Shown: positions 9,353 to 19,075, counted from the stretch's first letter. The stretch: DNA of 64,000 nt from Allodiplogaster sudhausi (GCA_945643635.1 CALZFC010000102.1:1-64000), one strand, 5' to 3'. Numbers and translations: made by a program. Notes: generated by a model not told the origin, from the letters alone.

Positions 9353-9514
9353 TCAACTTCTTTTTTCACGGTTCAATCAAGAAAAATAAATTTTGCAATG
9401 CAGATATTGTTCGTTGAATTTATTTTCGAACTTTACAACTCTGTGTTTCTCGTTATTGCACGACCTCTTTTTTGAACAGCGTTCTTTCGCATCTTTTAAT
9501 GAAGCGCATCCGTA

Positions 9515-9587
9515 GCCCGGTTAGCTCAGTCGGTAGAGCACCAGACTCTTAATCTGGCTGTCGCGGGTTCGAGCCCCGCATCGGGCT
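9515..9587 (+). tRNA. tRNA-Lys(CTT) copy 41
   Basis: Consensus; spacer A.c.F, short trailer. Confidence 0.97.
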
Positions 9588-9749
9588 TCAACTTCTTTTT
9601 TCACGGTTCAATCAAGAAAAATAAATTTTGCAATGCAGATATTGTTCGTTGAATTTATTTTCGAACTTTACAACTCTGTGTTTCTCGTTATTGCACGACC
9701 TCTTTTTTGAACAGCGTTCTTTCGCATCTTTTAATGAAGCGCATCCGTA

Positions 9750-9822
9750 GCCCGGTTAGCTCAGTCAGTAGAGCACCAGACTCTTATTCTGGCTGTCGCG
9801 GGTTCGAGCCCCGCATCGGGCT
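9750..9822 (+). tRNA. tRNA-Lys(CTT) copy 42, G18A and A38T variant
   Basis: Anticodon is still CTT (loop ctcttat, A38T), but G18 is A. It links the G18A-only copies and the CCT copies with T38. Spacer R.c.F, long trailer. Confidence 0.85.
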
Positions 9823-9987
9823 TCAACTTTTTCTTTTTTCACGGTTCAATAGAGACAAATCAATTTTGCAATGCAGATATTGTTCGTTGAATTTATTTTC
9901 GAACTTTACAACTCTGTGTTTCTCGTTATTGCACGACCTCTTTTTTGAACAGCGTTCTTTCGCATCTTTTAATGAAGCGCATCCGTA

Positions 9988-10060
9988 GCCCGGTTAGCTC
10001 AGTCGGTAGAGCACCAGACTCTTAATCTGGCTGTCGCGGGTTCGAGCCCCGCATCGGGCT
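9988..10060 (+). tRNA. tRNA-Lys(CTT) copy 43
   Basis: Consensus; spacer A.c.F, short trailer. Confidence 0.97.
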
Positions 10061-10222
10061 TCAACTTCTTTTTTCACGGTTCAATCAAGAAAAATAAATT
10101 TTGCAATGCAGATATTGTTCGTTGAATTTATTTTCGAACTTTACAACTCTGTGTTTCTCGTTATTGCACGACCTCTTTTTTGAACAGCGTTCTTTCGCAT
10201 CTTTTAATGAAGCGCATCCGTA

Positions 10223-10295
10223 GCCCGGTTAGCTCAGTCGGTAGAGCACCAGACTCTTAATCTGGCTGTCGCGGGTTCGAGCCCCGCATCGGGCT
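10223..10295 (+). tRNA. tRNA-Lys(CTT) copy 44
   Basis: Consensus; spacer A.c.F, long trailer. Confidence 0.97.
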
Positions 10296-10460
10296 TCAAC
10301 TTTTTCTTTTTTCACGGTTCAATCAAGAAAAATAAATTTTGCAATGCAGATATTGTTCGTTGAATTTATTTTCGAACTTTACAACTCTGTGTTTCTCGTT
10401 ATTGCACGACCTCTTTTTTGAACAGCGTTCTTTCGCATCTTTTAATGAAGCGCATCCGTA

Positions 10461-10533
10461 GCCCGGTTAGCTCAGTCGGTAGAGCACCAGACTCTTAATC
10501 TGGCTGTCGCGGGTTCGAGCCCCGCATCGGGCT
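10461..10533 (+). tRNA. tRNA-Lys(CTT) copy 45
   Basis: Consensus; spacer A.c.F, short trailer. Confidence 0.97.
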
Positions 10534-10695
10534 TCAACTTCTTTTTTCACGGTTCAATCAAGAAAAATAAATTTTGCAATGCAGATATTGTTCGTTGAAT
10601 TTATTTTCGAACTTTACAACTCTGTGTTTCTCGTTATTGCACGACCTCTTTTTTGAACAGCGTTCTTTCGCATCTTTTAATGAAGCGCATCCGTA

Positions 10696-10768
10696 GCCCG
10701 GTTAGCTCAGTCGGTAGAGCACCAGACTCTTAATCTGGCTGTCGCGGGTTCGAGCCCCGCATCGGGCT
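10696..10768 (+). tRNA. tRNA-Lys(CTT) copy 46
   Basis: Consensus; spacer A.c.F, short trailer. Confidence 0.97.
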
Positions 10769-10930
10769 TCAACTTCTTTTTTCACGGTTCAATCAAGAAA
10801 AATAAATTTTGCAATGCAGATATTGTTCGTTGAATTTATTTTCGAACTTTACAACTCTGTGTTTCTCGTTATTGCACGACCTCTTTTTTGAACAGCGTTC
10901 TTTCGCATCTTTTAATGAAGCGCATCCGTA

Positions 10931-11003
10931 GCCCGGTTAGATCAGTCAGTAGAGCACCAGACTCCTATTCTGGCTGTCGCGGGTTCGAGCCCCGCATCGG
11001 GCT
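10931..11003 (+). tRNA. Variant copy 47, Lys-type body with CCT anticodon
   Basis: Same four changes as the copy at 1702: C11A, G18A, T35C (anticodon CCT) and A38T. D stem has one mismatch and the A box is broken. Spacer R.c.F, long trailer. The identical set of changes over 9 kb away shows common descent, not independent mutation. Confidence 0.8.
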
Positions 11004-11168
11004 TCAACTTTTTCTTTTTTCACGGTTCAATAGAGACAAATCAATTTTGCAATGCAGATATTGTTCGTTGAATTTATTTTCGAACTTTACAACTCTGTGT
11101 TTCTCGTTATTGCACGACTTCTTTTTTGAACAGCGTTCTTTCGCATCTTTTAATGAAGCGCATCCGTA

Positions 11169-11241
11169 GCCCGGTTAGCTCAGTCGGTAGAGCACCAGAC
11201 TCTTAATCTGGCTGTCGCGGGTTCGAGCCCCGCATCGGGCT
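11169..11241 (+). tRNA. tRNA-Lys(CTT) copy 48
   Basis: Consensus; spacer A.c.F, long trailer. Confidence 0.97.
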
Positions 11242-11406
11242 TCAACTTTTTCTTTTTTCACGGTTCAATCAAGAAAAATAAATTTTGCAATGCAGATATT
11301 GTTCGTTGAATTTATTTTCGAACTTTACAACTCTGTGTTTCTCGTTATTGCACGACCTCTTTTTTGAACAGCGTTCTTTCGCATCTTTTAATGAAGCGCA
11401 TCCGTA

Positions 11407-11479
11407 GCCCGGTTAGCTCAGTCGGTAGAGCACCAGACTCTTAATCTGGCTGTCGCGGGTTCGAGCCCCGCATCGGGCT
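11407..11479 (+). tRNA. tRNA-Lys(CTT) copy 49
   Basis: Consensus; spacer A.c.F, long trailer. Confidence 0.97.
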
Positions 11480-11644
11480 TCAACTTTTTCTTTTTTCACG
11501 GTTCAATCAAGAAAAATAAATTTTGCAATGCAGATATTGTTCGTTGAATTTATTTTCGAACTTTACAACTCTGTGTTTCTCGTTATTGCACGACCTCTTT
11601 TTTGAACAGCGTTCTTTCGCATCTTTTAATGAAGCGCATCCGTA

Positions 11645-11717
11645 GCCCGGTTAGATCAGTCGGTAGAGCACCAGACTCCTATTCTGGCTGTCGCGGGTTC
11701 GAGCCCCGCATCGGGCT
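11645..11717 (+). tRNA. Variant copy 50, Lys-type body with CCT anticodon
   Basis: C11A, T35C (anticodon CCT) and A38T, but G18 is intact. Spacer R.c.F, long trailer. Confidence 0.82.
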
Positions 11718-11882
11718 TCAACTTTTTCTTTTTTCACGGTTCAATAGAGACAAATCAATTTTGCAATGCAGATATTGTTCGTTGAATTTATTTTCGAACT
11801 TTACAACTCTGTGTTTCTCGTTATTGCACGACTTCTTTTTTGAACAGCGTTCTTTCGCATCTTTTAATGAAGCGCATCCGTA

Positions 11883-11955
11883 GCCCGGTTAGCTCAGTCG
11901 GTAGAGCACCAGACTCTTAATCTGGCTGTCGCGGGTTCGAGCCCCGCATCGGGCT
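11883..11955 (+). tRNA. tRNA-Lys(CTT) copy 51
   Basis: Consensus; spacer A.c.F, short trailer. Confidence 0.97.
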
Positions 11956-12117
11956 TCAACTTCTTTTTTCACGGTTCAATCAAGAAAAATAAATTTTGCA
12001 ATGCAGATATTGTTCGTTGAATTTATTTTCGAACTTTACAACTCTGTGTTTCTCGTTATTGCACGACCTCTTTTTTGAACAGCGTTCTTTCGCATCTTTT
12101 AATGAAGCGCATCCGTA

Positions 12118-12190
12118 GCCCGGTTAGCTCAGTCGGTAGAGCACCAGACTCTTAATCTGGCTGTCGCGGGTTCGAGCCCCGCATCGGGCT
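12118..12190 (+). tRNA. tRNA-Lys(CTT) copy 52
   Basis: Consensus; spacer A.c.F, long trailer. Confidence 0.97.
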
Positions 12191-12355
12191 TCAACTTTTT
12201 CTTTTTTCACGGTTCAATCAAGAAAAATAAATTTTGCAATGCAGATATTGTTCGTTGAATTTATTTTCGAACTTTACAACTCTGTGTTTCTCGTTATTGC
12301 ACGACCTCTTTTTTGAACAGCGTTCTTTCGCATCTTTTAATGAAGCGCATCCGTA

Positions 12356-12428
12356 GCCCGGTTAGCTCAGTCGGTAGAGCACCAGACTCTTAATCTGGCT
12401 GTCGCGGGTTCGAGCCCCGCATCGGGCT
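12356..12428 (+). tRNA. tRNA-Lys(CTT) copy 53
   Basis: Consensus; spacer A.c.F, short trailer. Confidence 0.97.
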
Positions 12429-12590
12429 TCAACTTCTTTTTTCACGGTTCAATCAAGAAAAATAAATTTTGCAATGCAGATATTGTTCGTTGAATTTATT
12501 TTCGAACTTTACAACTCTGTGTTTCTCGTTATTGCACGACCTCTTTTTTGAACAGCGTTCTTTCGCATCTTTTAATGAAGCGCATCCGTA

Positions 12591-12663
12591 GCCCGGTTAG
12601 CTCAGTCGGTAGAGCACCAGACTCTTAATCTGGCTGTCGCGGGTTCGAGCCCCGCATCGGGCT
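12591..12663 (+). tRNA. tRNA-Lys(CTT) copy 54
   Basis: Consensus; spacer A.c.F, short trailer. Confidence 0.97.
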
Positions 12664-12825
12664 TCAACTTCTTTTTTCACGGTTCAATCAAGAAAAATAA
12701 ATTTTGCAATGCAGATATTGTTCGTTGAATTTATTTTCGAACTTTACAACTCTGTGTTTCTCGTTATTGCACGACCTCTTTTTTGAACAGCGTTCTTTCG
12801 CATCTTTTAATGAAGCGCATCCGTA

Positions 12826-12898
12826 GCCCGGTTAGCTCAGTCGGTAGAGCACCAGACTCCTATTCTGGCTGTCGCGGGTTCGAGCCCCGCATCGGGCT
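12826..12898 (+). tRNA. Variant copy 55, Lys-type body with CCT anticodon
   Basis: T35C (anticodon CCT) and A38T only; D arm and both boxes are consensus, so after the copy at 9042 this is the next most likely CCT gene to be active. Spacer R.c.F, long trailer. Confidence 0.85.
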
Positions 12899-13063
12899 TC
12901 AACTTTTTCTTTTTTCACGGTTCAATAGAGACAAATCAATTTTGCAATGCAGATATTGTTCGTTGAATTTATTTTCGAACTTTACAACTCTGTGTTTCTC
13001 GTTATTGCACGACTTCTTTTTTGAACAGCGTTCTTTCGCATCTTTTAATGAAGCGCATCCGTA

Positions 13064-13136
13064 GCCCGGTTAGCTCAGTCGGTAGAGCACCAGACTCTTA
13101 ATCTGGCTGTCGCGGGTTCGAGCCCCGCATCGGGCT
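13064..13136 (+). tRNA. tRNA-Lys(CTT) copy 56
   Basis: Consensus; spacer A.c.F, long trailer. Confidence 0.97.
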
Positions 13137-13301
13137 TCAACTTTTTCTTTTTTCACGGTTCAATCAAGAAAAATAAATTTTGCAATGCAGATATTGTTCG
13201 TTGAATTTATTTTCGAACTTTACAACTCTGTGTTTCTCGTTATTGCACGACCTCTTTTTTGAACAGCGTTCTTTCGCATCTTTTAATGAAGCGCATCCGT
13301 A

Positions 13302-13374
13302 GCCCGGTTAGCTCAGTCGGTAGAGCACCAGACTCTTAATCTGGCTGTCGCGGGTTCGAGCCCCGCATCGGGCT
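13302..13374 (+). tRNA. tRNA-Lys(CTT) copy 57
   Basis: Consensus; spacer A.c.F, long trailer. Confidence 0.97.
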
Positions 13375-13539
13375 TCAACTTTTTCTTTTTTCACGGTTCA
13401 ATCAAGAAAAATAAATTTTGCAATGCAGATATTGTTCGTTGAATTTATTTTCGAACTTTACAACTCTGTGTTTCTCGTTATTGCACGACCTCTTTTTTGA
13501 ACAGCGTTCTTTCGCATCTTTTAATGAAGCGCATCCGTA

Positions 13540-13612
13540 GCCCGGTTAGCTCAGTCGGTAGAGCACCAGACTCTTAATCTGGCTGTCGCGGGTTCGAGCC
13601 CCGCATCGGGCT
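13540..13612 (+). tRNA. tRNA-Lys(CTT) copy 58
   Basis: Consensus; spacer R'.c.F (agagaaaaatc, an R/T mix), long trailer. Confidence 0.97.
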
Positions 13613-13777
13613 TCAACTTTTTCTTTTTTCACGGTTCAATAGAGAAAAATCAATTTTGCAATGCAGATATTGTTCGTTGAATTTATTTTCGAACTTTACA
13701 ACTCTGTGTTTCTCGTTATTGCACGACCTCTTTTTTGAACAGCGTTCTTTCGCATCTTTTAATGAAGCGCATCCGTA

Positions 13778-13850
13778 GCCCGGTTAGCTCAGTCGGTAGA
13801 GCACCAGACTCTTAATCTGGCTGTCGCGGGTTCGAGCCCCGCATCGGGCT
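13778..13850 (+). tRNA. tRNA-Lys(CTT) copy 59
   Basis: Consensus; spacer A.c.F, short trailer. Confidence 0.97.
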
Positions 13851-14012
13851 TCAACTTCTTTTTTCACGGTTCAATCAAGAAAAATAAATTTTGCAATGCA
13901 GATATTGTTCGTTGAATTTATTTTCGAACTTTACAACTCTGTGTTTCTCGTTATTGCACGACCTCTTTTTTGAACAGCGTTCTTTCGCATCTTTTAATGA
14001 AGCGCATCCGTA

Positions 14013-14085
14013 GCCCGGTTAGCTCAGTCGGTAGAGCACCAGACTCTTAATCTGGCTGTCGCGGGTTCGAGCCCCGCATCGGGCT
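14013..14085 (+). tRNA. tRNA-Lys(CTT) copy 60
   Basis: Consensus; spacer A.c.F, long trailer. Confidence 0.97.
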
Positions 14086-14250
14086 TCAACTTTTTCTTTT
14101 TTCACGGTTCAATCAAGAAAAATAAATTTTGCAATGCAGATATTGTTCGTTGAATTTATTTTCGAACTTTACAACTCTGTGTTTCTCGTTATTGCACGAC
14201 CTCTTTTTTGAACAGCGTTCTTTCGCATCTTTTAATGAAGCGCATCCGTA

Positions 14251-14323
14251 GCCCGGTTAGCTCAGTCGGTAGAGCACCAGACTCTTAATCTGGCTGTCGC
14301 GGGTTCGAGCCCCGCATCGGGCT
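14251..14323 (+). tRNA. tRNA-Lys(CTT) copy 61
   Basis: Consensus; spacer A.c.F, long trailer. Confidence 0.97.
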
Positions 14324-14488
14324 TCAACTTTTTCTTTTTTCACGGTTCAATCAAGAAAAATAAATTTTGCAATGCAGATATTGTTCGTTGAATTTATTTT
14401 CGAACTTTACAACTCTGTGTTTCTCGTTATTGCACGACCTCTTTTTTGAACAGCGTTCTTTCGCATCTTTTAATGAAGCGCATCCGTA

Positions 14489-14561
14489 GCCCGGTTAGCT
14501 CAGTCGGTAGAGCACCAGACTCTTAATCTGGCTGTCGCGGGTTCGAGCCCCGCATCGGGCT
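14489..14561 (+). tRNA. tRNA-Lys(CTT) copy 62
   Basis: Consensus; spacer A.c.F, short trailer. Confidence 0.97.
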
Positions 14562-14723
14562 TCAACTTCTTTTTTCACGGTTCAATCAAGAAAAATAAAT
14601 TTTGCAATGCAGATATTGTTCGTTGAATTTATTTTCGAACTTTACAACTCTGTGTTTCTCGTTATTGCACGACCTCTTTTTTGAACAGCGTTCTTTCGCA
14701 TCTTTTAATGAAGCGCATCCGTA

Positions 14724-14796
14724 GCCCGGTTAGCTCAGTCGGTAGAGCACCAGACTCTTAATCTGGCTGTCGCGGGTTCGAGCCCCGCATCGGGCT
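14724..14796 (+). tRNA. tRNA-Lys(CTT) copy 63
   Basis: Consensus; spacer R.c.F, long trailer. Confidence 0.97.
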
Positions 14797-14961
14797 TCAA
14801 CTTTTTCTTTTTTCACGGTTCAATAGAGACAAATCAATTTTGCAATGCAGATATTGTTCGTTGAATTTATTTTCGAACTTTACAACTCTGTGTTTCTCGT
14901 TATTGCACGACTTCTTTTTTGAACAGCGTTCTTTCGCATCTTTTAATGAAGCGCATCCGTA

Positions 14962-15034
14962 GCCCGGTTAGCTCAGTCGGTAGAGCACCAGACTCTTAAT
15001 CTGGCTGTCGCGGGTTCGAGCCCCGCATCGGGCT
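14962..15034 (+). tRNA. tRNA-Lys(CTT) copy 64
   Basis: Consensus; spacer A.c.F, long trailer. Confidence 0.97.
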
Positions 15035-15199
15035 TCAACTTTTTCTTTTTTCACGGTTCAATCAAGAAAAATAAATTTTGCAATGCAGATATTGTTCGTT
15101 GAATTTATTTTCGAACTTTACAACTCTGTGTTTCTCGTTATTGCACGACCTCTTTTTTGAACAGCGTTCTTTCGCATCTTTTAATGAAGCGCATCCGTA

Positions 15200-15272
15200 G
15201 CCCGGTTAGCTCAGTCGGTAGAGCACCAGACTCTTAATCTGGCTGTCGCGGGTTCGAGCCCCGCATCGGGCT
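15200..15272 (+). tRNA. tRNA-Lys(CTT) copy 65
   Basis: Consensus; spacer A.c.F, long trailer. Confidence 0.97.
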
Positions 15273-15437
15273 TCAACTTTTTCTTTTTTCACGGTTCAAT
15301 CAAGAAAAATAAATTTTGCAATGCAGATATTGTTCGTTGAATTTATTTTCGAACTTTACAACTCTGTGTTTCTCGTTATTGCACGACCTCTTTTTTGAAC
15401 AGCGTTCTTTCGCATCTTTTAATGAAGCGCATCCGTA

Positions 15438-15510
15438 GCCCGGTTAGCTCAGTCGGTAGAGCACCAGACTCTTAATCTGGCTGTCGCGGGTTCGAGCCCC
15501 GCATCGGGCT
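15438..15510 (+). tRNA. tRNA-Lys(CTT) copy 66
   Basis: Consensus; spacer A.c.F, long trailer. Confidence 0.97.
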
Positions 15511-15675
15511 TCAACTTTTTCTTTTTTCACGGTTCAATCAAGAAAAATAAATTTTGCAATGCAGATATTGTTCGTTGAATTTATTTTCGAACTTTACAAC
15601 TCTGTGTTTCTCGTTATTGCACGACCTCTTTTTTGAACAGCGTTCTTTCGCATCTTTTAATGAAGCGCATCCGTA

Positions 15676-15748
15676 GCCCGGTTAGCTCAGTCGGTAGAGC
15701 ACCAGACTCTTAATCTGGCTGTCGCGGGTTCGAGCCCCGCATCGGGCT
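15676..15748 (+). tRNA. tRNA-Lys(CTT) copy 67
   Basis: Consensus; spacer A.c.F, last short trailer of the window. Confidence 0.97.
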
Positions 15749-15910
15749 TCAACTTCTTTTTTCACGGTTCAATCAAGAAAAATAAATTTTGCAATGCAGA
15801 TATTGTTCGTTGAATTTATTTTCGAACTTTACAACTCTGTGTTTCTCGTTATTGCACGACCTCTTTTTTGAACAGCGTTCTTTCGCATCTTTTAATGAAG
15901 CGCATCCGTA

Positions 15911-15983
15911 GCCCGGTTAGCTCAGTCGGTAGAGCACCAGACTCTTAATCTGGCTGTCGCGGGTTCGAGCCCCGCATCGGGCT
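15911..15983 (+). tRNA. tRNA-Lys(CTT) copy 68
   Basis: Consensus; spacer A.c.F, long trailer. Confidence 0.97.
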
Positions 15984-16148
15984 TCAACTTTTTCTTTTTT
16001 CACGGTTCAATCAAGAAAAATAAATTTTGCAATGCAGATATTGTTCGTTGAATTTATTTTCGAACTTTACAACTCTGTGTTTCTCGTTATTGCACGACCT
16101 CTTTTTTGAACAGCGTTCTTTCGCATCTTTTAATGAAGCGCATCCGTA

Positions 16149-16221
16149 GCCCGGTTAGCTCAGTCGGTAGAGCACCAGACTCTTAATCTGGCTGTCGCGG
16201 GTTCGAGCCCCGCATCGGGCT
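16149..16221 (+). tRNA. tRNA-Lys(CTT) copy 69
   Basis: Consensus; spacer T.c.F, first of the T class. Confidence 0.97.
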
Positions 16222-16386
16222 TCAACTTTTTCTTTTTTCACGGTTCAATAAAGAAAAATCAATTTTGCAATGCAGATATTGTTCGTTGAATTTATTTTCG
16301 AACTTTACAACTCTGTGTTTCTCGTTATTGCACGACCTCTTTTTTGAACAGCGTTCTTTCGCATCTTTTAATGAAGCGCATCCGTA

Positions 16387-16459
16387 GCCCGGTTAGCTCA
16401 GTCGGTAGAGCACCAGACTCTTAATCTGGCTGTCGCGGGTTCGAGCCCCGCATCGGGCT
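16387..16459 (+). tRNA. tRNA-Lys(CTT) copy 70
   Basis: Consensus; spacer T.c.F. Confidence 0.97.
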
Positions 16460-16624
16460 TCAACTTTTTCTTTTTTCACGGTTCAATAAAGAAAAATCAA
16501 TTTTGCAATGCAGATATTGTTCGTTGAATTTATTTTCGAACTTTACAACTCTGTGTTTCTCGTTATTGCACGACCTCTTTTTTGAACAGCGTTCTTTCGC
16601 ATCTTTTAATGAAGCGCATCCGTA

Positions 16625-16697
16625 GCCCGGTTAGCTCAGTCGGTAGAGCACCAGACTCTTAATCTGGCTGTCGCGGGTTCGAGCCCCGCATCGGGCT
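16625..16697 (+). tRNA. tRNA-Lys(CTT) copy 71
   Basis: Consensus; spacer T.c.F. Confidence 0.97.
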
Positions 16698-16862
16698 TCA
16701 ACTTTTTCTTTTTTCACGGTTCAATAAAGAAAAATCAATTTTGCAATGCAGATATTGTTCGTTGAATTTATTTTCGAACTTTACAACTCTGTGTTTCTCG
16801 TTATTGCACGACCTCTTTTTTGAACAGCGTTCTTTCGCATCTTTTAATGAAGCGCATCCGTA

Positions 16863-16935
16863 GCCCGGTTAGCTCAGTCGGTAGAGCACCAGACTCTTAA
16901 TCTGGCTGTCGCGGGTTCGAGCCCCGCATCGGGCT
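16863..16935 (+). tRNA. tRNA-Lys(CTT) copy 72
   Basis: Consensus; spacer T.c.F. Confidence 0.97.
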
Positions 16936-17100
16936 TCAACTTTTTCTTTTTTCACGGTTCAATAAAGAAAAATCAATTTTGCAATGCAGATATTGTTCGT
17001 TGAATTTATTTTCGAACTTTACAACTCTGTGTTTCTCGTTATTGCACGACCTCTTTTTTGAACAGCGTTCTTTCGCATCTTTTAATGAAGCGCATCCGTA

Positions 17101-17173
17101 GCCCGGTTAGCTCAGTCGGTAGAGCACCAGACTCTTAATCTGGCTGTCGCGGGTTCGAGCCCCGCATCGGGCT
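17101..17173 (+). tRNA. tRNA-Lys(CTT) copy 73
   Basis: Consensus; spacer T.c.F. Confidence 0.97.
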
Positions 17174-17338
17174 TCAACTTTTTCTTTTTTCACGGTTCAA
17201 TAAAGAAAAATCAATTTTGCAATGCAGATATTGTTCGTTGAATTTATTTTCGAACTTTACAACTCTGTGTTTCTCGTTATTGCACGACCTCTTTTTTGAA
17301 CAGCGTTCTTTCGCATCTTTTAATGAAGCGCATCCGTA

Positions 17339-17411
17339 GCCCGGTTAGCTCAGTCGGTAGAGCACCAGACTCTTAATCTGGCTGTCGCGGGTTCGAGCCC
17401 CGCATCGGGCT
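17339..17411 (+). tRNA. tRNA-Lys(CTT) copy 74
   Basis: Consensus; spacer T.c.F. Confidence 0.97.
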
Positions 17412-17576
17412 TCAACTTTTTCTTTTTTCACGGTTCAATAAAGAAAAATCAATTTTGCAATGCAGATATTGTTCGTTGAATTTATTTTCGAACTTTACAA
17501 CTCTGTGTTTCTCGTTATTGCACGACCTCTTTTTTGAACAGCGTTCTTTCGCATCTTTTAATGAAGCGCATCCGTA

Positions 17577-17649
17577 GCCCGGTTAGCTCAGTCGGTAGAG
17601 CACCAGACTCTTAATCTGGCTGTCGCGGGTTCGAGCCCCGCATCGGGCT
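17577..17649 (+). tRNA. tRNA-Lys(CTT) copy 75
   Basis: Consensus; spacer A/T mix (aatcaagaaaaatcaatt).c.F. Confidence 0.97.
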
Positions 17650-17814
17650 TCAACTTTTTCTTTTTTCACGGTTCAATCAAGAAAAATCAATTTTGCAATG
17701 CAGATATTGTTCGTTGAATTTATTTTCGAACTTTACAACTCTGTGTTTCTCGTTATTGCACGACCTCTTTTTTGAACAGCGTTCTTTCGCATCTTTTAAT
17801 GAAGCGCATCCGTA

Positions 17815-17887
17815 GCCCGGTTAGCTCAGTCGGTAGAGCACCAGACTCTTAATCTGGCTGTCGCGGGTTCGAGCCCCGCATCGGGCT
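17815..17887 (+). tRNA. tRNA-Lys(CTT) copy 76
   Basis: Consensus; spacer T'.c.F (aataagaaaaatc). Confidence 0.97.
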
Positions 17888-18051
17888 TCAACTTTTTCTT
17901 TTTTCACGGTTCAATAAGAAAAATCAATTTTGCAATGCAGATATTGTTCGTTGAATTTATTTTCGAACTTTACAACTCTGTGTTTCTCGTTATTGCACGA
18001 CCTCTTTTTTGAACAGCGTTCTTTCGCATCTTTTAATGAAGCGCATCCGTA

Positions 18052-18124
18052 GCCCGGTTAGCTCAGTCGGTAGAGCACCAGACTCTTAATCTGGCTGTCG
18101 CGGGTTCGAGCCCCGCATCGGGCT
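18052..18124 (+). tRNA. tRNA-Lys(CTT) copy 77
   Basis: Consensus; spacer T'.c.F (aataagaaaaatc). Confidence 0.97.
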
Positions 18125-18288
18125 TCAACTTTTTCTTTTTTCACGGTTCAATAAGAAAAATCAATTTTGCAATGCAGATATTGTTCGTTGAATTTATTTT
18201 CGAACTTTACAACTCTGTGTTTCTCGTTATTGCACGACCTCTTTTTTGAACAGCGTTCTTTCGCATCTTTTAATGAAGCGCATCCGTA

Positions 18289-18361
18289 GCCCGGTTAGCT
18301 CAGTCGGTAGAGCACCAGACTCTTAATCTGGCTGTCGCGGGTTCGAGCCCCGCATCGGGCT
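18289..18361 (+). tRNA. tRNA-Lys(CTT) copy 78
   Basis: Consensus; spacer T.c.F. Confidence 0.97.
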
Positions 18362-18526
18362 TCAACTTTTTCTTTTTTCACGGTTCAATAAAGAAAAATC
18401 AATTTTGCAATGCAGATATTGTTCGTTGAATTTATTTTCGAACTTTACAACTCTGTGTTTCTCGTTATTGCACGACCTCTTTTTTGAACAGCGTTCTTTC
18501 GCATCTTTTAATGAAGCGCATCCGTA

Positions 18527-18599
18527 GCCCGGTTAGCTCAGTCGGTAGAGCACCAGACTCTTAATCTGGCTGTCGCGGGTTCGAGCCCCGCATCGGGCT
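18527..18599 (+). tRNA. tRNA-Lys(CTT) copy 79
   Basis: Consensus; spacer R.c.F. Confidence 0.97.
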
Positions 18600-18764
18600 T
18601 CAACTTTTTCTTTTTTCACGGTTCAATAGAGACAAATCAATTTTGCAATGCAGATATTGTTCGTTGAATTTATTTTCGAACTTTACAACTCTGTGTTTCT
18701 CGTTATTGCACGACCTCTTTTTTGAACAGCGTTCTTTCGCATCTTTTAATGAAGCGCATCCGTA

Positions 18765-18837
18765 GCCCGGTTAGCTCAGTCGGTAGAGCACCAGACTCTT
18801 AATCTGGCTGTCGCGGGTTCGAGCCCCGCATCGGGCT
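18765..18837 (+). tRNA. tRNA-Lys(CTT) copy 80
   Basis: Consensus; spacer A.c.F, an isolated A unit and the last one in the window. Confidence 0.97.
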
Positions 18838-19002
18838 TCAACTTTTTCTTTTTTCACGGTTCAATCAAGAAAAATAAATTTTGCAATGCAGATATTGTTC
18901 GTTGAATTTATTTTCGAACTTTACAACTCTGTGTTTCTCGTTATTGCACGACCTCTTTTTTGAACAGCGTTCTTTCGCATCTTTTAATGAAGCGCATCCG
19001 TA

Positions 19003-19075
19003 GCCCGGTTAGCTCAGTCGGTAGAGCACCAGACTCTTAATCTGGCTGTCGCGGGTTCGAGCCCCGCATCGGGCT
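19003..19075 (+). tRNA. tRNA-Lys(CTT) copy 81
   Basis: Consensus; spacer T.c.F. Confidence 0.97.

Larger units (their letters stand above)
7856..15200 (+). repeat. 8-unit higher-order repeat, about 1.9 kb
   Basis: R-class spacers follow the copies at 7856, 9750, 11645 and 13540 (steps of 1894, 1895, 1895 bp) and the copies at 9042, 10931, 12826 and 14724 (1889, 1895, 1898 bp), each step being exactly eight units. The trailer lengths repeat with the same period: from 9750 the order is R, short, long, short, short, R, long, long, and this order recurs from 11645; from 13540 it differs in one unit. The 4066, 5965 and 7856 copies extend the first chain to the left, with 5965 carrying a degraded R-like spacer. 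Confidence 0.85.
16222..18361 (+). repeat. Uniform block of T.c.F units
   Basis: From the spacer after copy 16149 the A class is abruptly replaced by T.c.F. The first six spacers are identical by eye; the next ones differ only by aatcaag or aataag variants. This looks like recent local amplification of one unit. Confidence 0.75.

Noticed and set aside
9707..9988. Open frame of 93 codons over the variant copy at 9750
   Set aside because: Formed by loss of the in-frame stop in the ctcttat loop; it reads across tRNA and spacer into the next unit.
10888..13064. Three more 93-codon open frames (10888 to 11169, 11602 to 11883, 12783 to 13064)
   Set aside because: Near-identical translations of the same variant unit type, again explained by the CCT-loop change removing a stop. 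Their similarity reflects repeat copies, not protein conservation.
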